From: Streptococcus vestibularis ATCC 49124
Lineage (GTDB): Bacteria > Bacillota > Bacilli > Lactobacillales > Streptococcaceae
DNA length: 36,373 nucleotides
Assembly (NCBI RefSeq): GCF_000188295.1
Contig: NZ_GL831113.1
Location: 7,266 to 43,638, forward strand
Direction: 5' to 3'
This document shows positions 9,861 through 17,800 of the stretch, one piece after another (position 1 is the first letter of the stretch; every line of letters begins with the position of its first letter). The notes beneath the pieces are model-generated. The model searched no databases, was not told where the DNA came from, and saw only the letters and a program-made list of their open reading frames with translations. The translations under genes and the position numbers were made by a program.

Positions 9861-9902
9861 ATGTCTAAAAATGCTTACGCGCCACGTCTCACTACTGACT
9901 AA
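9861..9902 (+). pseudogene. Vestigial purM start (13-residue leader frame)
   Basis: GAGG (9849-9852) and an ATG open the frame MSKNAYAPRLTTD. Its first seven residues match the N terminus of PurM (true protein: [11 protein letters not shown]) with different codons. The frame then stops in foldable sequence. It looks like the 5' end of an older purM copy, cut off when the present start or junction element arrived. It might be translated as a leader peptide. Confidence 0.6.
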
Positions 9903-10000
9903 AAGCTAAAGCATTTGTCAGTAGACGCTTTGCCCTATGGGGCCAAAGCTAGAGACCTGACTAGTATTTTTAGATAAAAAGGTGGTTTATCTAAAAATAC
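9886..10000 (+). other. Structured purF-purM junction element
   Basis: GTCTC (9886-9890) pairs with GAGAC (9952-9956) around the perfect stem CTACTGAC (9892-9899)/GTCAGTAG (9917-9924). A separate 15-base-pair perfect hairpin follows: GTATTTTTAGATAAA (9964-9978) with 9986-10000 and a 7-base loop. No run of T follows on this strand, so it is not a typical terminator. Confidence 0.6.
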
Positions 10001-10038
10001 GTCGCAATTTTTCTCGAAAAAAGAAAAGGAATAAACAA

Positions 10039-11061
10039 ATGACAAATAAAAATGCGTATGCCCAATCGGGTGTGGACGTTGAAGCAGGTTATGAAGTTGT
10101 TGAACGTATCAAAAAACACGTTGCCCGTACAGAGCGTGCAGGTGTCATGGGAGCTCTTGGTGGCTTCGGTGGGATGTTTGACCTTTCAAAAACAGGTGTC
10201 AAAGAGCCCGTTTTGATTTCAGGTACAGATGGTGTCGGAACTAAACTCATGCTTGCTATTAAGTACGACAAACACGACACTATCGGTCAAGATTGTGTCG
10301 CTATGTGTGTTAACGATATCATTGCTGCAGGTGCTGAGCCCCTCTACTTCCTTGACTATGTAGCGACTGGTAAAAATGAACCAGCGAAATTGGAACAGGT
10401 CGTTGCTGGTGTGGCTGAAGGTTGTGTGCAATCTGGTGCAGCCCTCATCGGTGGTGAAACTGCTGAAATGCCTGGTATGTACGGTGAAGACGACTATGAT
10501 TTGGCTGGTTTCGCGGTAGGTATCGCAGAAAAATCACAAATCATCGATGGTTCAAAAGTGGCTGAAGGTGACGTGCTTCTTGGACTTGCCTCAAGCGGTA
10601 TTCACTCAAATGGTTACTCACTCGTTCGCCGTGTCTTTGCTGATTACACAGGTGAAGAAGTCCTCCCAGAACTTGAAGGCAAAAAACTTAAAGACGTTCT
10701 TCTTGAACCAACTCGTATCTACGTCAAAGCGGCTTTGCCACTCATCAAAGAAGAATTGGTGAATGGAATTGCTCACATCACAGGTGGTGGTTTCATTGAA
10801 AATGTACCACGTATGTTCTCAGATGACTTGGCTGCTGAAATTAACGAAAGCAAAGTGCCAGTCCTTCCAATTTTCAAAGCCCTTGAAAAGTATGGTGAAA
10901 TCAAACACGAAGAAATGTTTGAAATCTTCAACATGGGTATTGGTCTCATGCTTGCGGTTAAACCAGAAAATGTTGAACATGTCAAAGAACTTCTTGACGA
11001 ACCTGTTTATGAAATCGGTCGTATTGTGAAGAAAGATGGCGCAAGTGTGGTGATTAAATAA
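10039..11061 (+). CDS. purM: AIR synthetase PurM
   Basis: A 340-residue phosphoribosylformylglycinamidine cyclo-ligase that closes the imidazole ring using ATP. Blocks [23 protein letters not shown] and [13 protein letters not shown] are visible. The frame is open from 9982, but AAAGGAATAAACAA directly before the ATG at 10039 and the family N terminus decide this start. A short vestigial purM-like start lies about 180 bases upstream, evidence of past rearrangement at this junction. Confidence 0.95.
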   Translation: MTNKNAYAQSGVDVEAGYEVVERIKKHVARTERAGVMGALGGFGGMFDLSKTGVKEPVLISGTDGVGTKLMLAIKYDKHDTIGQDCVAMCVNDIIAAGAEPLYFLDYVATGKNEPAKLEQVVAGVAEGCVQSGAALIGGETAEMPGMYGEDDYDLAGFAVGIAEKSQIIDGSKVAEGDVLLGLASSGIHSNGYSLVRRVFADYTGEEVLPELEGKKLKDVLLEPTRIYVKAALPLIKEELVNGIAHITGGGFIENVPRMFSDDLAAEINESKVPVLPIFKALEKYGEIKHEEMFEIFNMGIGLMLAVKPENVEHVKELLDEPVYEIGRIVKKDGASVVIK

Positions 11062-11077
11062 TGGTGATATCACCATT
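11060..11077 (+). repeat. Perfect palindrome at the purM stop
   Basis: AATGGTGATATCACCATT is an 18-base perfect palindrome overlapping the last bases of the purM stop codon, followed by TTG. It could slow 3' decay or act as a weak attenuator between purM and purN. Confidence 0.5.
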
Positions 11078-11092
11078 TTGTACAGAGAAATT

Positions 11093-11233
11093 GTAGAAAG
11101 GAGTGTTTAGTTAGGAAGCCTAACTGAACACGGGACTCATTTTCTAGGAAAAAAGAGAAATCATTTTGTGTGCAAGCACCCAGCAATGATTTCCTATTTT
11201 TCTACGAAACTGTTCGGCTAGCCGAAACGTCCC
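11093..11233 (+). other. Structured purM-purN junction element
   Basis: It has three arms. The first, GTGTTTAGTTAGG (11103-11115)/11119-11131, has 13 pairs with one G-U. The second, GAAATCATT (11157-11165)/AATGATTTC (11185-11193), encloses GTGC/GCAC. The third is the palindrome TTCGGCTAGCCGAA. GGGAC (11132-11136) and GTCCC (11229-11233) can close the last two arms. It ends about 12 bases before the purN ATG, which has no clear Shine-Dalgarno sequence. Confidence 0.6.
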
Positions 11234-11245
11234 TTTGTATCGAAT

Positions 11246-11794
11246 ATGAAGATTGCTGTTTTTGCCTCTGGCAACGGCTCAAACTTTCAGGTGATTGCGG
11301 AACAATTTCCAGTAGAATTTGTTTTTTCAGATCACCGTAATGCCTATGTCTTGGAACGTGCCAAGAATCTTAATGTGGTTAGCCATGCCTTTGAACTCAA
11401 GGAATTTGACAATAAAGCGGCTTACGAAGAGGCTATCGTCAAACTCTTGGATGATCACCAGATTGACTTGATTTGTTTGGCCGGTTATATGAAAATCGTT
11501 GGCCCAACCTTACTATCAGCTTACGAAGGCCGTATTATCAATATTCACCCGGCTTATCTCCCTGAATTTCCAGGGGCTCATGGTATTGAAGATGCTTGGA
11601 ATGCAGGCGTTAACCAGTCTGGTGTGACCATTCACTGGGTGGATTCTGGTGTTGATACCGGTAAGGTTATCAAACAAGTCCGTGTGCCACGCCTTGAAGG
11701 TGATACCCTTGACACTTTCGAAACTCGCATCCACGAAACAGAGTACAAACTCTATCCAGAAGTGTTGGATAGTTTGGGAGTTGCACGAAAATAA
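11246..11794 (+). CDS. purN: GAR transformylase PurN
   Basis: A 182-residue phosphoribosylglycinamide formyltransferase, transferring formyl from 10-formyltetrahydrofolate. The start MKIAVFASGNGSNFQ, the catalytic region NIHPAYLPEFPGAHG and VDSGVDTG are intact. The ATG follows TTTGTATCGAAT with no recognisable ribosome-binding site, unusual for this operon. Translation may depend on the structured junction just upstream. Length is typical. Confidence 0.94.
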   Translation: MKIAVFASGNGSNFQVIAEQFPVEFVFSDHRNAYVLERAKNLNVVSHAFELKEFDNKAAYEEAIVKLLDDHQIDLICLAGYMKIVGPTLLSAYEGRIINIHPAYLPEFPGAHGIEDAWNAGVNQSGVTIHWVDSGVDTGKVIKQVRVPRLEGDTLDTFETRIHETEYKLYPEVLDSLGVARK

Positions 11795-11870
11795 GAAAGC
11801 TCTCGAGCTGAAAGAAAATTTTCGATTGTAGCAGATAAAGAACTTTTTTAAAAAAAGGAAAAGAAAGAAA

Positions 11871-13418
11871 ATGACTAAACGAGCACTTATTTCAGTCTCA
11901 GATAAAGCAGGCATTGTTGAATTTGCCCAAGAACTCAAAAAACTTGGTTGGGACATCATCTCAACAGGTGGTACCAAAGTTGCCCTTGATAATGCTGGGG
12001 TAGATACCATTGCCATTGACGATGTGACTGGTTTCCCAGAAATGATGGATGGTCGTGTGAAGACCCTCCACCCAATTATCCACGGTGGTCTCCTCGCTCG
12101 TCGTGACCTCGACAGCCACCTTCAAGCGGCTAAGGACAATAATATCGAATTGATCGACCTTGTTGTGGTGAACCTTTACCCATTCAAGGAGACTATTCTC
12201 AAACCAGACGTGACTTATGCTGACGCAGTTGAAAACATCGATATTGGTGGTCCATCAATGCTTCGTTCAGCAGCTAAAAACCACGCTAGCGTAACAGTTG
12301 TGGTAGACCCTGCTGACTATGCGGTTGTGCTTGACGAATTGTCAGCGAACGGCGAAACAAGCTACGAAACTCGCCAACGTTTGGCAGCGAAAGTATACCG
12401 TCACACAGCTTCATATGACGCTTTGATTGCAGAATACTTCACAGCTCAAGTGGGTGAAACAAAACCTGAAAAACTCACTTTGACTTATGACCTCAAGCAA
12501 CCTATGCGTTACGGTGAAAACCCCCAACAAGACGCAGACTTCTACCAAAAAGGTTTGCCAACGGCTTACTCAATTGCTTCAGCTAAACAACTTAACGGTA
12601 AAGAATTGTCATTCAATAATATCCGTGATGCTGATGCTGCTATCCGTATCATCCGTGATTTCAAAGACCGTCCAACAGTCGTGGCTCTCAAACACATGAA
12701 CCCATGTGGTATCGGTCAAGCTGACGACATTGAAACAGCTTGGGACTACGCTTATGAAGCTGACCCAGTATCAATCTTTGGTGGTATTGTAGTCCTCAAC
12801 CGTGAAGTTGATGCTACGACGGCTAAGAAAATGCACGGTGTCTTCCTTGAAATCATCATTGCACCAAGCTACACAGATGAAGCACTTGAAATCTTGACTA
12901 CCAAGAAGAAAAATTTGCGTATCCTTGAGTTGCCATTTGACGCTCAAGATGCTAGCGAAGCGGAAGCAGAATACACTGGCGTTGTCGGTGGACTTCTCGT
13001 TCAAAACCAAGACGTTGTTAAAGAAAGCCCAGCTGACTGGCAAGTGGTTACGAAACGCCAACCAACTGAAACAGAAGCGACAGCTCTGGAGTTTGCTTGG
13101 AAAGCTATCAAGTACGTCAAATCAAATGGTATCATCGTGACTAACGACCACATGACACTTGGTGTTGGCCCTGGTCAAACTAACCGTGTGGCTTCAGTCC
13201 GTATCGCCATTGAGCAAGCTAAAGATCGTCTTGATGGTGCTGTTCTTGCTTCAGATGCCTTCTTCCCATTTGCAGATAACGTGGAAGAAATCGCTAAAGC
13301 AGGTATTAAAGCAATCATCCAACCGGGTGGATCAGTCCGTGACCAAGAGTCAATCGAAGCGGCTGATAAACATGGTTTGACAATGATCTTTACAGGCGTT
13401 CGTCACTTCCGTCATTAA
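11871..13418 (+). CDS. purH: AICAR transformylase / IMP cyclohydrolase PurH
   Basis: A 515-residue bifunctional enzyme performing the last two steps to IMP. The N-terminal IMP cyclohydrolase (MGS-like fold) contains [15 protein letters not shown] and GRVKTLHP. The C-terminal transformylase contains [13 protein letters not shown] and KHMNPCGIG, with the catalytic Lys-His pair. AAAAGGAAAAGAAAG precedes the ATG. It is the last gene of the first purine transcription unit, closed by a strong terminator. Confidence 0.97.
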   Translation: MTKRALISVSDKAGIVEFAQELKKLGWDIISTGGTKVALDNAGVDTIAIDDVTGFPEMMDGRVKTLHPIIHGGLLARRDLDSHLQAAKDNNIELIDLVVVNLYPFKETILKPDVTYADAVENIDIGGPSMLRSAAKNHASVTVVVDPADYAVVLDELSANGETSYETRQRLAAKVYRHTASYDALIAEYFTAQVGETKPEKLTLTYDLKQPMRYGENPQQDADFYQKGLPTAYSIASAKQLNGKELSFNNIRDADAAIRIIRDFKDRPTVVALKHMNPCGIGQADDIETAWDYAYEADPVSIFGGIVVLNREVDATTAKKMHGVFLEIIIAPSYTDEALEILTTKKKNLRILELPFDAQDASEAEAEYTGVVGGLLVQNQDVVKESPADWQVVTKRQPTETEATALEFAWKAIKYVKSNGIIVTNDHMTLGVGPGQTNRVASVRIAIEQAKDRLDGAVLASDAFFPFADNVEEIAKAGIKAIIQPGGSVRDQESIEAADKHGLTMIFTGVRHFRH

Positions 13419-13426
13419 GAATTTTC

Positions 13427-13454
13427 AAAGCATCCAAGAAATTGGATGCTTTTT
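13427..13454 (+). terminator. Terminator of the purC-H operon
   Basis: AAAGCATCCAA (13427-13437) pairs perfectly with TTGGATGCTTT (13442-13452) around a GAAA loop, with a T run. It separates purH from the csRNA gene that begins seven bases later. Confidence 0.95.
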
Positions 13455-13460
13455 AGATGC

Positions 13461-13493
13461 CTTAAGCTTCCTTTAAGCTACCCTAGCTATACT
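13461..13493 (+). promoter_or_regulatory. CiaR-dependent promoter of csRNA A
   Basis: CTTAAG-N5-TTTAAG (13461-13477) is a CiaR direct repeat with one mismatch. Exactly 10 bases follow to a TATACT -10 (13488-13493), the geometry known for CiaR-activated csRNA promoters in streptococci. Confidence 0.85.
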
Positions 13494-13499
13494 ACTACC

Positions 13500-13561
13500 A
13501 TCCTAAAAAACTTTTCTTTTTCATAAATCTCCTAAGAGCTCGGCACCCGCTGGGCTTTTTT
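13500..13561 (+). ncRNA. CiaR-controlled small RNA (csRNA A)
   Basis: A predicted ~62-base RNA. It opens with ATCCTAA and an ACTTTTCTTTTTCAT stretch, carries AATCTCC (13526-13532), complementary to ribosome-binding sites, and ends in a hairpin AGCTCGGC (13537-13544)/GCTGGGCT with a T tail. The same order recurs in three other copies in the window. csRNAs are known to base-pair with translation starts; targets here are not determined. It converges on the CHAP gene. Confidence 0.85.
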
Positions 13562-13573
13562 ATTTCAGCACAT

Positions 13574-13600
13574 CAAAAAAACAACCGTTCGCACGATTGT
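13574..13600 (-). terminator. Terminator of the CHAP hydrolase gene
   Basis: On the minus strand AACAATCG pairs with CGGTTGTT (one G-U) across a 6-base loop, followed by seven T. It lies just downstream of the CHAP stop and faces the csRNA A terminator. Confidence 0.85.
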
Positions 13601-13609
13601 TCAATAGAT

Positions 13610-14449
13610 TTAAGCCTTTTCAAGGACAGACTGAGTTACCCAAGTCTTGCGATTTCCGATTTGAACGAGGACGCCATCGCTAGGTGGGTCAATGGCTAGT
13701 ACTTTGAAGTTACCTGGAATAGTAAAGGTCTCACCAGGATTGAGGTACTGGTCTGATGTTGGATTGCCTTGTCCATCAACTTCAAGAACGGGTCCAGGGT
13801 CAACGATATTGTGTTTGGTTGGTGTACCTCCAGCTAAATCTTGGCTAGTGATGGTATTTCCTGACACAGACGTGACACGGAAGGTACCTGTGAAGCGGAC
13901 TGTATCACCAACTTTGATAGAAGAGTTAGTAGAATTTCCATTTTGAGCTCCTGGTTCGAGGTCTTTAAAGTGGATATAACCAGACACCTGACTCTTATGG
14001 AAACTGCGTTTATGGTATTTCTCAGGCCCTTGACCAGCATTGTAGTTGTATTCTTCAATAGTCACCTGATCACCATTTACCTCAGCTACCCAAGCAACAT
14101 GTCCCATGTATCCAGCTCCGTTGACACCGTTTGAAAACCAAGCGATACTTCCAACAGCAGGATTCATATCTACACGATGTCCATTCGCTCGTGCAATTGG
14201 TCCCCAAGTGATGGCATTTCCATAACCTACAGGCAGAGTGAAACCGTTGGAGTTACTGAGGCGATAGGCCGCAAAGGATGTGCACTGACGCCAGTACATG
14301 GTCCATGGATCGACACCGATGCCACCGTATTTCCAAGAGGAAGGATAGTCATCTCCGAGGACAGCCGCCTGAGCGGAACTGCCACACGAAACCGAAATAG
14401 TCGCTAGACAAGCTAGCGGTAAGAGACAATTTAGTAATTTTTTCTTCAT
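13610..14449 (-). CDS. cbpD: Secreted CHAP-domain murein hydrolase, CbpD-type fratricin
   Basis: A 279-residue exported peptidoglycan hydrolase. A signal peptide (1-28, cleavage after SAQA) precedes a CHAP domain with Cys56 (RQCTSF), His117 (MGHVAW) and Glu133/Asn135 (EEYNYN). The C-terminal ~110 residues (from about 167) resemble an SH3-like wall-binding region; there are no choline-binding repeats. GGAGG and the following ATG fix the start; an in-frame GTG 12 bases upstream is less likely. A one-mismatch CIN box lies 17 bases before the ATG, suggesting sigma-X control as for competence fratricins. The CbpD name comes from domain order, the CIN box and recalled S. thermophilus gene position; a different CHAP amidase is possible. 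Confidence 0.72.
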   Translation of the reverse strand: MKKKLLNCLLPLACLATISVSCGSSAQAAVLGDDYPSSWKYGGIGVDPWTMYWRQCTSFAAYRLSNSNGFTLPVGYGNAITWGPIARANGHRVDMNPAVGSIAWFSNGVNGAGYMGHVAWVAEVNGDQVTIEEYNYNAGQGPEKYHKRSFHKSQVSGYIHFKDLEPGAQNGNSTNSSIKVGDTVRFTGTFRVTSVSGNTITSQDLAGGTPTKHNIVDPGPVLEVDGQGNPTSDQYLNPGETFTIPGNFKVLAIDPPSDGVLVQIGNRKTWVTQSVLEKA

Positions 14450-14466
14450 TTTAACCTCCACCTACC

Positions 14467-14474
14467 TATTCGCA
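14467..14474 (-). promoter_or_regulatory. Candidate CIN box (sigma-X promoter) of the CHAP gene
   Basis: On the minus strand TGCGAATA differs from the CIN consensus TACGAATA at one base. It is followed by 17 bases to the ATG, exactly the spacing of the perfect CIN box before cinA. A late-competence promoter is likely but not proven. Confidence 0.65.
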
Positions 14475-14504
14475 GTTTTTCAGGAAAATGAGGATATTTT
14501 TGCG

Positions 14505-14537
14505 TTTAAGCCTCCCTTAAGTTGCTCAAGATATACT
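14505..14537 (+). promoter_or_regulatory. CiaR-dependent promoter of csRNA B
   Basis: TTTAAG-N5-CTTAAG (14505-14521), then 10 bases, then TATACT (14532-14537). It is divergent from the CHAP promoter, about 30 bases from its CIN box. Confidence 0.85.
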
Positions 14538-14543
14538 ATCATC

Positions 14544-14608
14544 AATCCTAATTAACTTTTTTCATTTTCATAATCTCCCAAGAGGCGGTCCAAGTGGCCA
14601 CCTTTTTT
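14544..14608 (+). ncRNA. CiaR-controlled small RNA (csRNA B)
   Basis: A predicted ~65-base RNA with AATCCTAA near its 5' end, a pyrimidine-rich linker, the anti-Shine-Dalgarno-like AATCTCC (14572-14578) and a GGCGG/CCACC-type terminator hairpin (14583-14608). Together with csRNA A it brackets the CHAP hydrolase gene. Confidence 0.83.
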
Positions 14609-14756
14609 ATGTCCAAATTTGGATACATACCCATATTTCCGAACAAATATGTTATAATGGTTATATATAATTCGTAAAAATAGCTAATTTTTTCCGAATG
14701 ATTGTCGTTAACGGGCATTTGCCCCTGGTCTTATTTGATATTGAGGTATCTTTCAA
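14609..14756 (+). promoter_or_regulatory. purD regulatory region with PurBox
   Basis: ATTTCCGAACAAA (14635-14647) fits the PurBox. TATAAT elements lie at 14653-14658 and 14666-14671. Neither is ~76 bases from the PurBox, so the geometry differs from purC. The leader can fold (ATTCG at 14670-14674 with CGAAT near 14694; GGGC-ATTT-GCCC at about 14713). GAGGT about ten bases before the purD ATG is the ribosome-binding site. Confidence 0.65.
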
Positions 14757-16019
14757 ATGAAACTTTTGGTTGTTGGTTCTGGTGGTCGTGAACATGCGAT
14801 TGCCAAGAAATTATTGGAGTCTAAGGACGTTGAGCAAGTTTTCGTGGCTCCTGGTAATGACGGGATGACATTGGACGGTCTTGATTTGATCAATATCGGA
14901 ATTTCCGAACATTCTAAGCTGATTGACTTCGCAAAAGCGAACGATATTGCTTGGACATTTATTGGTCCAGACGATTCCCTTGCGGCTGGGATCGTGGATG
15001 ATTTCAATACGGCAGGACTCAAAGCATTTGGTCCGACCAAGGCTGCGGCTGAGCTGGAGTGGTCTAAGGATTTTGCTAAGGAAATCATGGTCAAATATGA
15101 TGTTCCAACAGCAGCCTATGGCACATTTTCAGATTTTGAGGAAGCCAAGGCCTATATCGAGGAAAAAGGCGCTCCAATCGTCGTTAAGGCAGACGGCTTG
15201 GCCCTAGGTAAAGGTGTCGTCGTTGCTGAAACGGTTGAGCAAGCGGTCGAAGCTGCTCATGGGATGCTCTTGGACAATAAATTTGGTGACTCAGGTGCAC
15301 GTGTGGTCATCGAGGAATTCCTTGATGGGGAGGAGTTTTCTCTATTTGCCTTTGTCAATGGGGACAAGTTCTACATCATGCCAACAGCTCAAGATCACAA
15401 ACGTGCCTATGATGGTGACAAGGGTCCTAACACTGGTGGGATGGGGGCTTATGCGCCGGTTCCACACTTACCACAGAGCGTGGTTGACATGGCGATTGAC
15501 ACTATTGTCAAGCCAGTCCTTGAAGGTATGATTAAAGAAGGTCGTCCTTACACCGGTGTCCTTTACGCTGGTCTTATCTTGACAGCTGACGGCCCTAAAG
15601 TCATCGAGTTCAACTCTCGCTTTGGCGATCCTGAAACGCAAATCATCTTGCCTCGTTTGACTTCTGATTTTGCGCAAAATATCACTGACATTTTGGATGG
15701 TAAAGAGCCAACTATCACTTGGACGGATAAGGGTGTAACACTTGGTGTGGTTGTAGCCTCAAACGGCTACCCACTCGCTTATGAGAAGGGTGTTAAGCTT
15801 CCAGCCAAGACAGAGGGAGATATCATCACTTACTATGCTGGAGCTAAATTTGCTGAAAATGGCCAAGACCTTCTCTCAAACGGAGGACGTGTTTACATGT
15901 TGGTCACAACAGCAGACACCGTCAAAGACGGCCAAAACATTATCTACAACGAACTTAACAAACAAAATACAGAAGGCCTCTTCTACCGTACGGATATCGG
16001 TAGCAAGGCTAACAAATAA
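14757..16019 (+). CDS. purD: GAR synthetase PurD
   Basis: A 420-residue phosphoribosylamine-glycine ligase with an ATP-grasp fold. The start MKLLVVGSGGREHAIA, the nucleotide-binding stretch VVKADGLALGKGV, the block PNTGGMGAY and the metal-binding EFNSRFGDPE are all present. It opens the second purine transcription unit, after the csRNA/CHAP insertion that separates it from purH. Length is normal. Confidence 0.96.
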   Translation: MKLLVVGSGGREHAIAKKLLESKDVEQVFVAPGNDGMTLDGLDLINIGISEHSKLIDFAKANDIAWTFIGPDDSLAAGIVDDFNTAGLKAFGPTKAAAELEWSKDFAKEIMVKYDVPTAAYGTFSDFEEAKAYIEEKGAPIVVKADGLALGKGVVVAETVEQAVEAAHGMLLDNKFGDSGARVVIEEFLDGEEFSLFAFVNGDKFYIMPTAQDHKRAYDGDKGPNTGGMGAYAPVPHLPQSVVDMAIDTIVKPVLEGMIKEGRPYTGVLYAGLILTADGPKVIEFNSRFGDPETQIILPRLTSDFAQNITDILDGKEPTITWTDKGVTLGVVVASNGYPLAYEKGVKLPAKTEGDIITYYAGAKFAENGQDLLSNGGRVYMLVTTADTVKDGQNIIYNELNKQNTEGLFYRTDIGSKANK

Positions 16020-16066
16020 TCAGCGACCGTAGGTCGTAAAAGGCGAGCGAAAGCGAGCTAATGAGC

Positions 16067-16205
16067 GACAATCACCACCGTTGTGAAAAAACGATTGGCT
16101 TTGTTAGCCAATCGTTTAGGGAAATCGGAAGACTTAAGGCTTCCGATTTAAGCATGAGCCCCCTTCGGTGGCTGCTGCCGTCCCTCACAACCTAAGGTGA
16201 TTGTC
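16067..16205 (+). other. Cloverleaf-like purD-purE junction element
   Basis: A ~139-base multi-branch fold. The closing stems are GACAATCACC (16067-16076)/16196-16205 and GTTGTGA (16080-16086)/16185-16191. Inside are three arms: AAACGATTGGCT (16089-16100)/16106-16117, AAATCGGAAG (16122-16131)/16140-16149, and a shorter AGCC/GGCT arm (16157-16173). The first four stems are perfect. A small CGACC-GTA-GGTCG hairpin precedes it. It ends 28 bases before the purE ATG. No reading frame fits; function unknown. Confidence 0.75.
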
Positions 16206-16233
16206 AAAAAAAGGAAGAAAAAGGATATTAACT

Positions 16234-16722
16234 ATGAAACCAGTAATTTCCATTGTCATGGGCTCAAAATCTGACTGGGCAACCATGCAAAAAGCCGCTG
16301 AAGTCCTCGACAACTTCGGCGTTGCTTGCGAAAAGAAAGTTGTTTCCGCACACCGTACACCGGACCTCATGTTCAAACATGCCGAGGAAGCACGTAGCCG
16401 TGGTATCAAGGTCATCATCGCGGGTGCTGGTGGTGCTGCTCACTTGCCAGGGATGGTCGCAGCTAAAACGACCCTTCCGGTTATCGGAGTACCAGTCAAA
16501 TCACGTGCCCTCAGCGGTGTGGATTCGCTCTATTCCATCGTTCAGATGCCAGGTGGTGTACCAGTTGCAACCATGGCTATCGGTGAAGCTGGTGCGACTA
16601 ATGCTGCCCTCTTTGCCCTCCGTCTCCTCTCAGTAGAAGACAAGGCCATTGCGGACGCACTTGCTAACTTTGCTGAAGAACAAGGAAAAATTGCAGAGGA
16701 GTCTACAAATGAGCTCAACTAA
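16234..16722 (+). CDS. purE: N5-CAIR mutase PurE
   Basis: A 162-residue class I N5-carboxyaminoimidazole ribonucleotide mutase, usually an octamer. The N terminus [22 protein letters not shown] and the loop [11 protein letters not shown] are diagnostic. The frame is open further upstream, but AAAAAGGATATTAACT before this ATG and the family N terminus decide the start. Its end overlaps purK by 14 bases, coupling the two enzymes that together convert AIR to CAIR. Confidence 0.96.
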   Translation: MKPVISIVMGSKSDWATMQKAAEVLDNFGVACEKKVVSAHRTPDLMFKHAEEARSRGIKVIIAGAGGAAHLPGMVAAKTTLPVIGVPVKSRALSGVDSLYSIVQMPGGVPVATMAIGEAGATNAALFALRLLSVEDKAIADALANFAEEQGKIAEESTNELN

Positions 16723-17800
16723 AACCATTGGTATCATCGGTGGTGGCCAGCTTGGTCAGATGATGGCTATCTCAGCTATCTACATGGGCCACAAGGTTAT
16801 CACCCTTGATCCAGCATCAGATTGTCCATCTTCTCGTGTGTCTGAGGTTATCGTGGCACCTTATGACGATGTGGACGCCCTTCGCCAGTTGGCGGACCGC
16901 TGCGATGTTCTCACTTATGAATTTGAAAATGTCGACGCTGACGGCCTTGACGCTGTTATCAAAGACGGTCAACTTCCACAAGGGACAGACCTGCTTCGTA
17001 TTTCACAAAACCGTATCTTTGAGAAAGACTTCCTCTCAAACAAGGCTAAAGTGACAGTTGCTCCTTACAAGGTTGTGACATCTAGCCTTGATTTGGAAGA
17101 TATTGACCTTTCTAAAAAATACGTCCTCAAGACAGCGACAGGCGGTTACGATGGCCACGGTCAAAAAGTCATCACGTCAGCTGACGATTTGGAAGAGGCA
17201 AATTCCCTTGCTAACTCAGCTGAGTGTGTCTTGGAAGAGTTCGTTAACTTCGACCTTGAAATTTCAGTCATCGTGTCTGGTAACGGCAAGGATGTGACGG
17301 TTTTCCCAGTTCAGGAAAATATCCACCGCAACAACATCCTCTCTAAAACTATTGTGCCTGCCCGTATTTCTGATAGTCTAGCTGAGAAAGCTAAAGCTAT
17401 GGCAGTGAAGATTGCTGAGCAACTTAACCTCTCTGGTACTCTCTGTGTAGAAATGTTTGCGACAGCTGATGACATCATTGTCAACGAAATCGCGCCACGC
17501 CCACACAATTCAGGGCACTACTCAATCGAAGCCTGTGACTTTTCACAATTTGACACGCATATCTTGGGTGTTCTCGGAGCACCACTTCCAGCAATTCACC
17601 TCCATGCACCTGCTGTCATGCTCAACGTCCTCGGCCAACACATCGAAGCAGCTGAGCGTTATGTCACAGAAAATCCAAGCGCCCACCGCCACATGTATGG
17701 TAAACTAGAAGCGAAGCACAACCGCAAAATGGGGCATGTGACTTTGTTTAGTGATGAACCAGATAATGTGGTTGAGTTTGGGAAAGGAATTGATTTTTAG
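16709..17800 (+). CDS. purK: N5-CAIR synthetase PurK
   Basis: A 363-residue ATP-grasp enzyme that carboxylates AIR with bicarbonate and [29 protein letters not shown] and [16 protein letters not shown] are visible. AGAGGAG just before this ATG and the family N terminus favour this start over the upstream extension of the frame. It overlaps purE, and its stop directly abuts the next GTG start. Confidence 0.96.
   Translation: MSSTKTIGIIGGGQLGQMMAISAIYMGHKVITLDPASDCPSSRVSEVIVAPYDDVDALRQLADRCDVLTYEFENVDADGLDAVIKDGQLPQGTDLLRISQNRIFEKDFLSNKAKVTVAPYKVVTSSLDLEDIDLSKKYVLKTATGGYDGHGQKVITSADDLEEANSLANSAECVLEEFVNFDLEISVIVSGNGKDVTVFPVQENIHRNNILSKTIVPARISDSLAEKAKAMAVKIAEQLNLSGTLCVEMFATADDIIVNEIAPRPHNSGHYSIEACDFSQFDTHILGVLGAPLPAIHLHAPAVMLNVLGQHIEAAERYVTENPSAHRHMYGKLEAKHNRKMGHVTLFSDEPDNVVEFGKGIDF

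Noticed and set aside
9964..10000. Terminator ending purF transcription
   Set aside because: The hairpin is AT-rich and the following bases on the plus strand are GTCGC rather than a T run, so intrinsic termination is unlikely.
11208..11222. Inverse PurBox-like core (GTTCGG) before purN
   Set aside because: The flanks do not fit AWWWCCGAACWWT, and the bases are explained by the TTCGGCTAGCCGAA palindrome of the junction element.
13610..14449. CHAP protein as a lipoprotein
   Set aside because: Cys22 is preceded by SVS rather than a lipobox, and SAQA fits signal peptidase I cleavage better.
14690..14702. Second PurBox before purD
   Set aside because: The core reads CCGAAT rather than CCGAAC and forms part of a local stem.
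16067..16205. tRNA-like cloverleaf
   Set aside because: The three-arm fold is about twice tRNA length and lacks T-loop, anticodon-loop and CCA-stem features.
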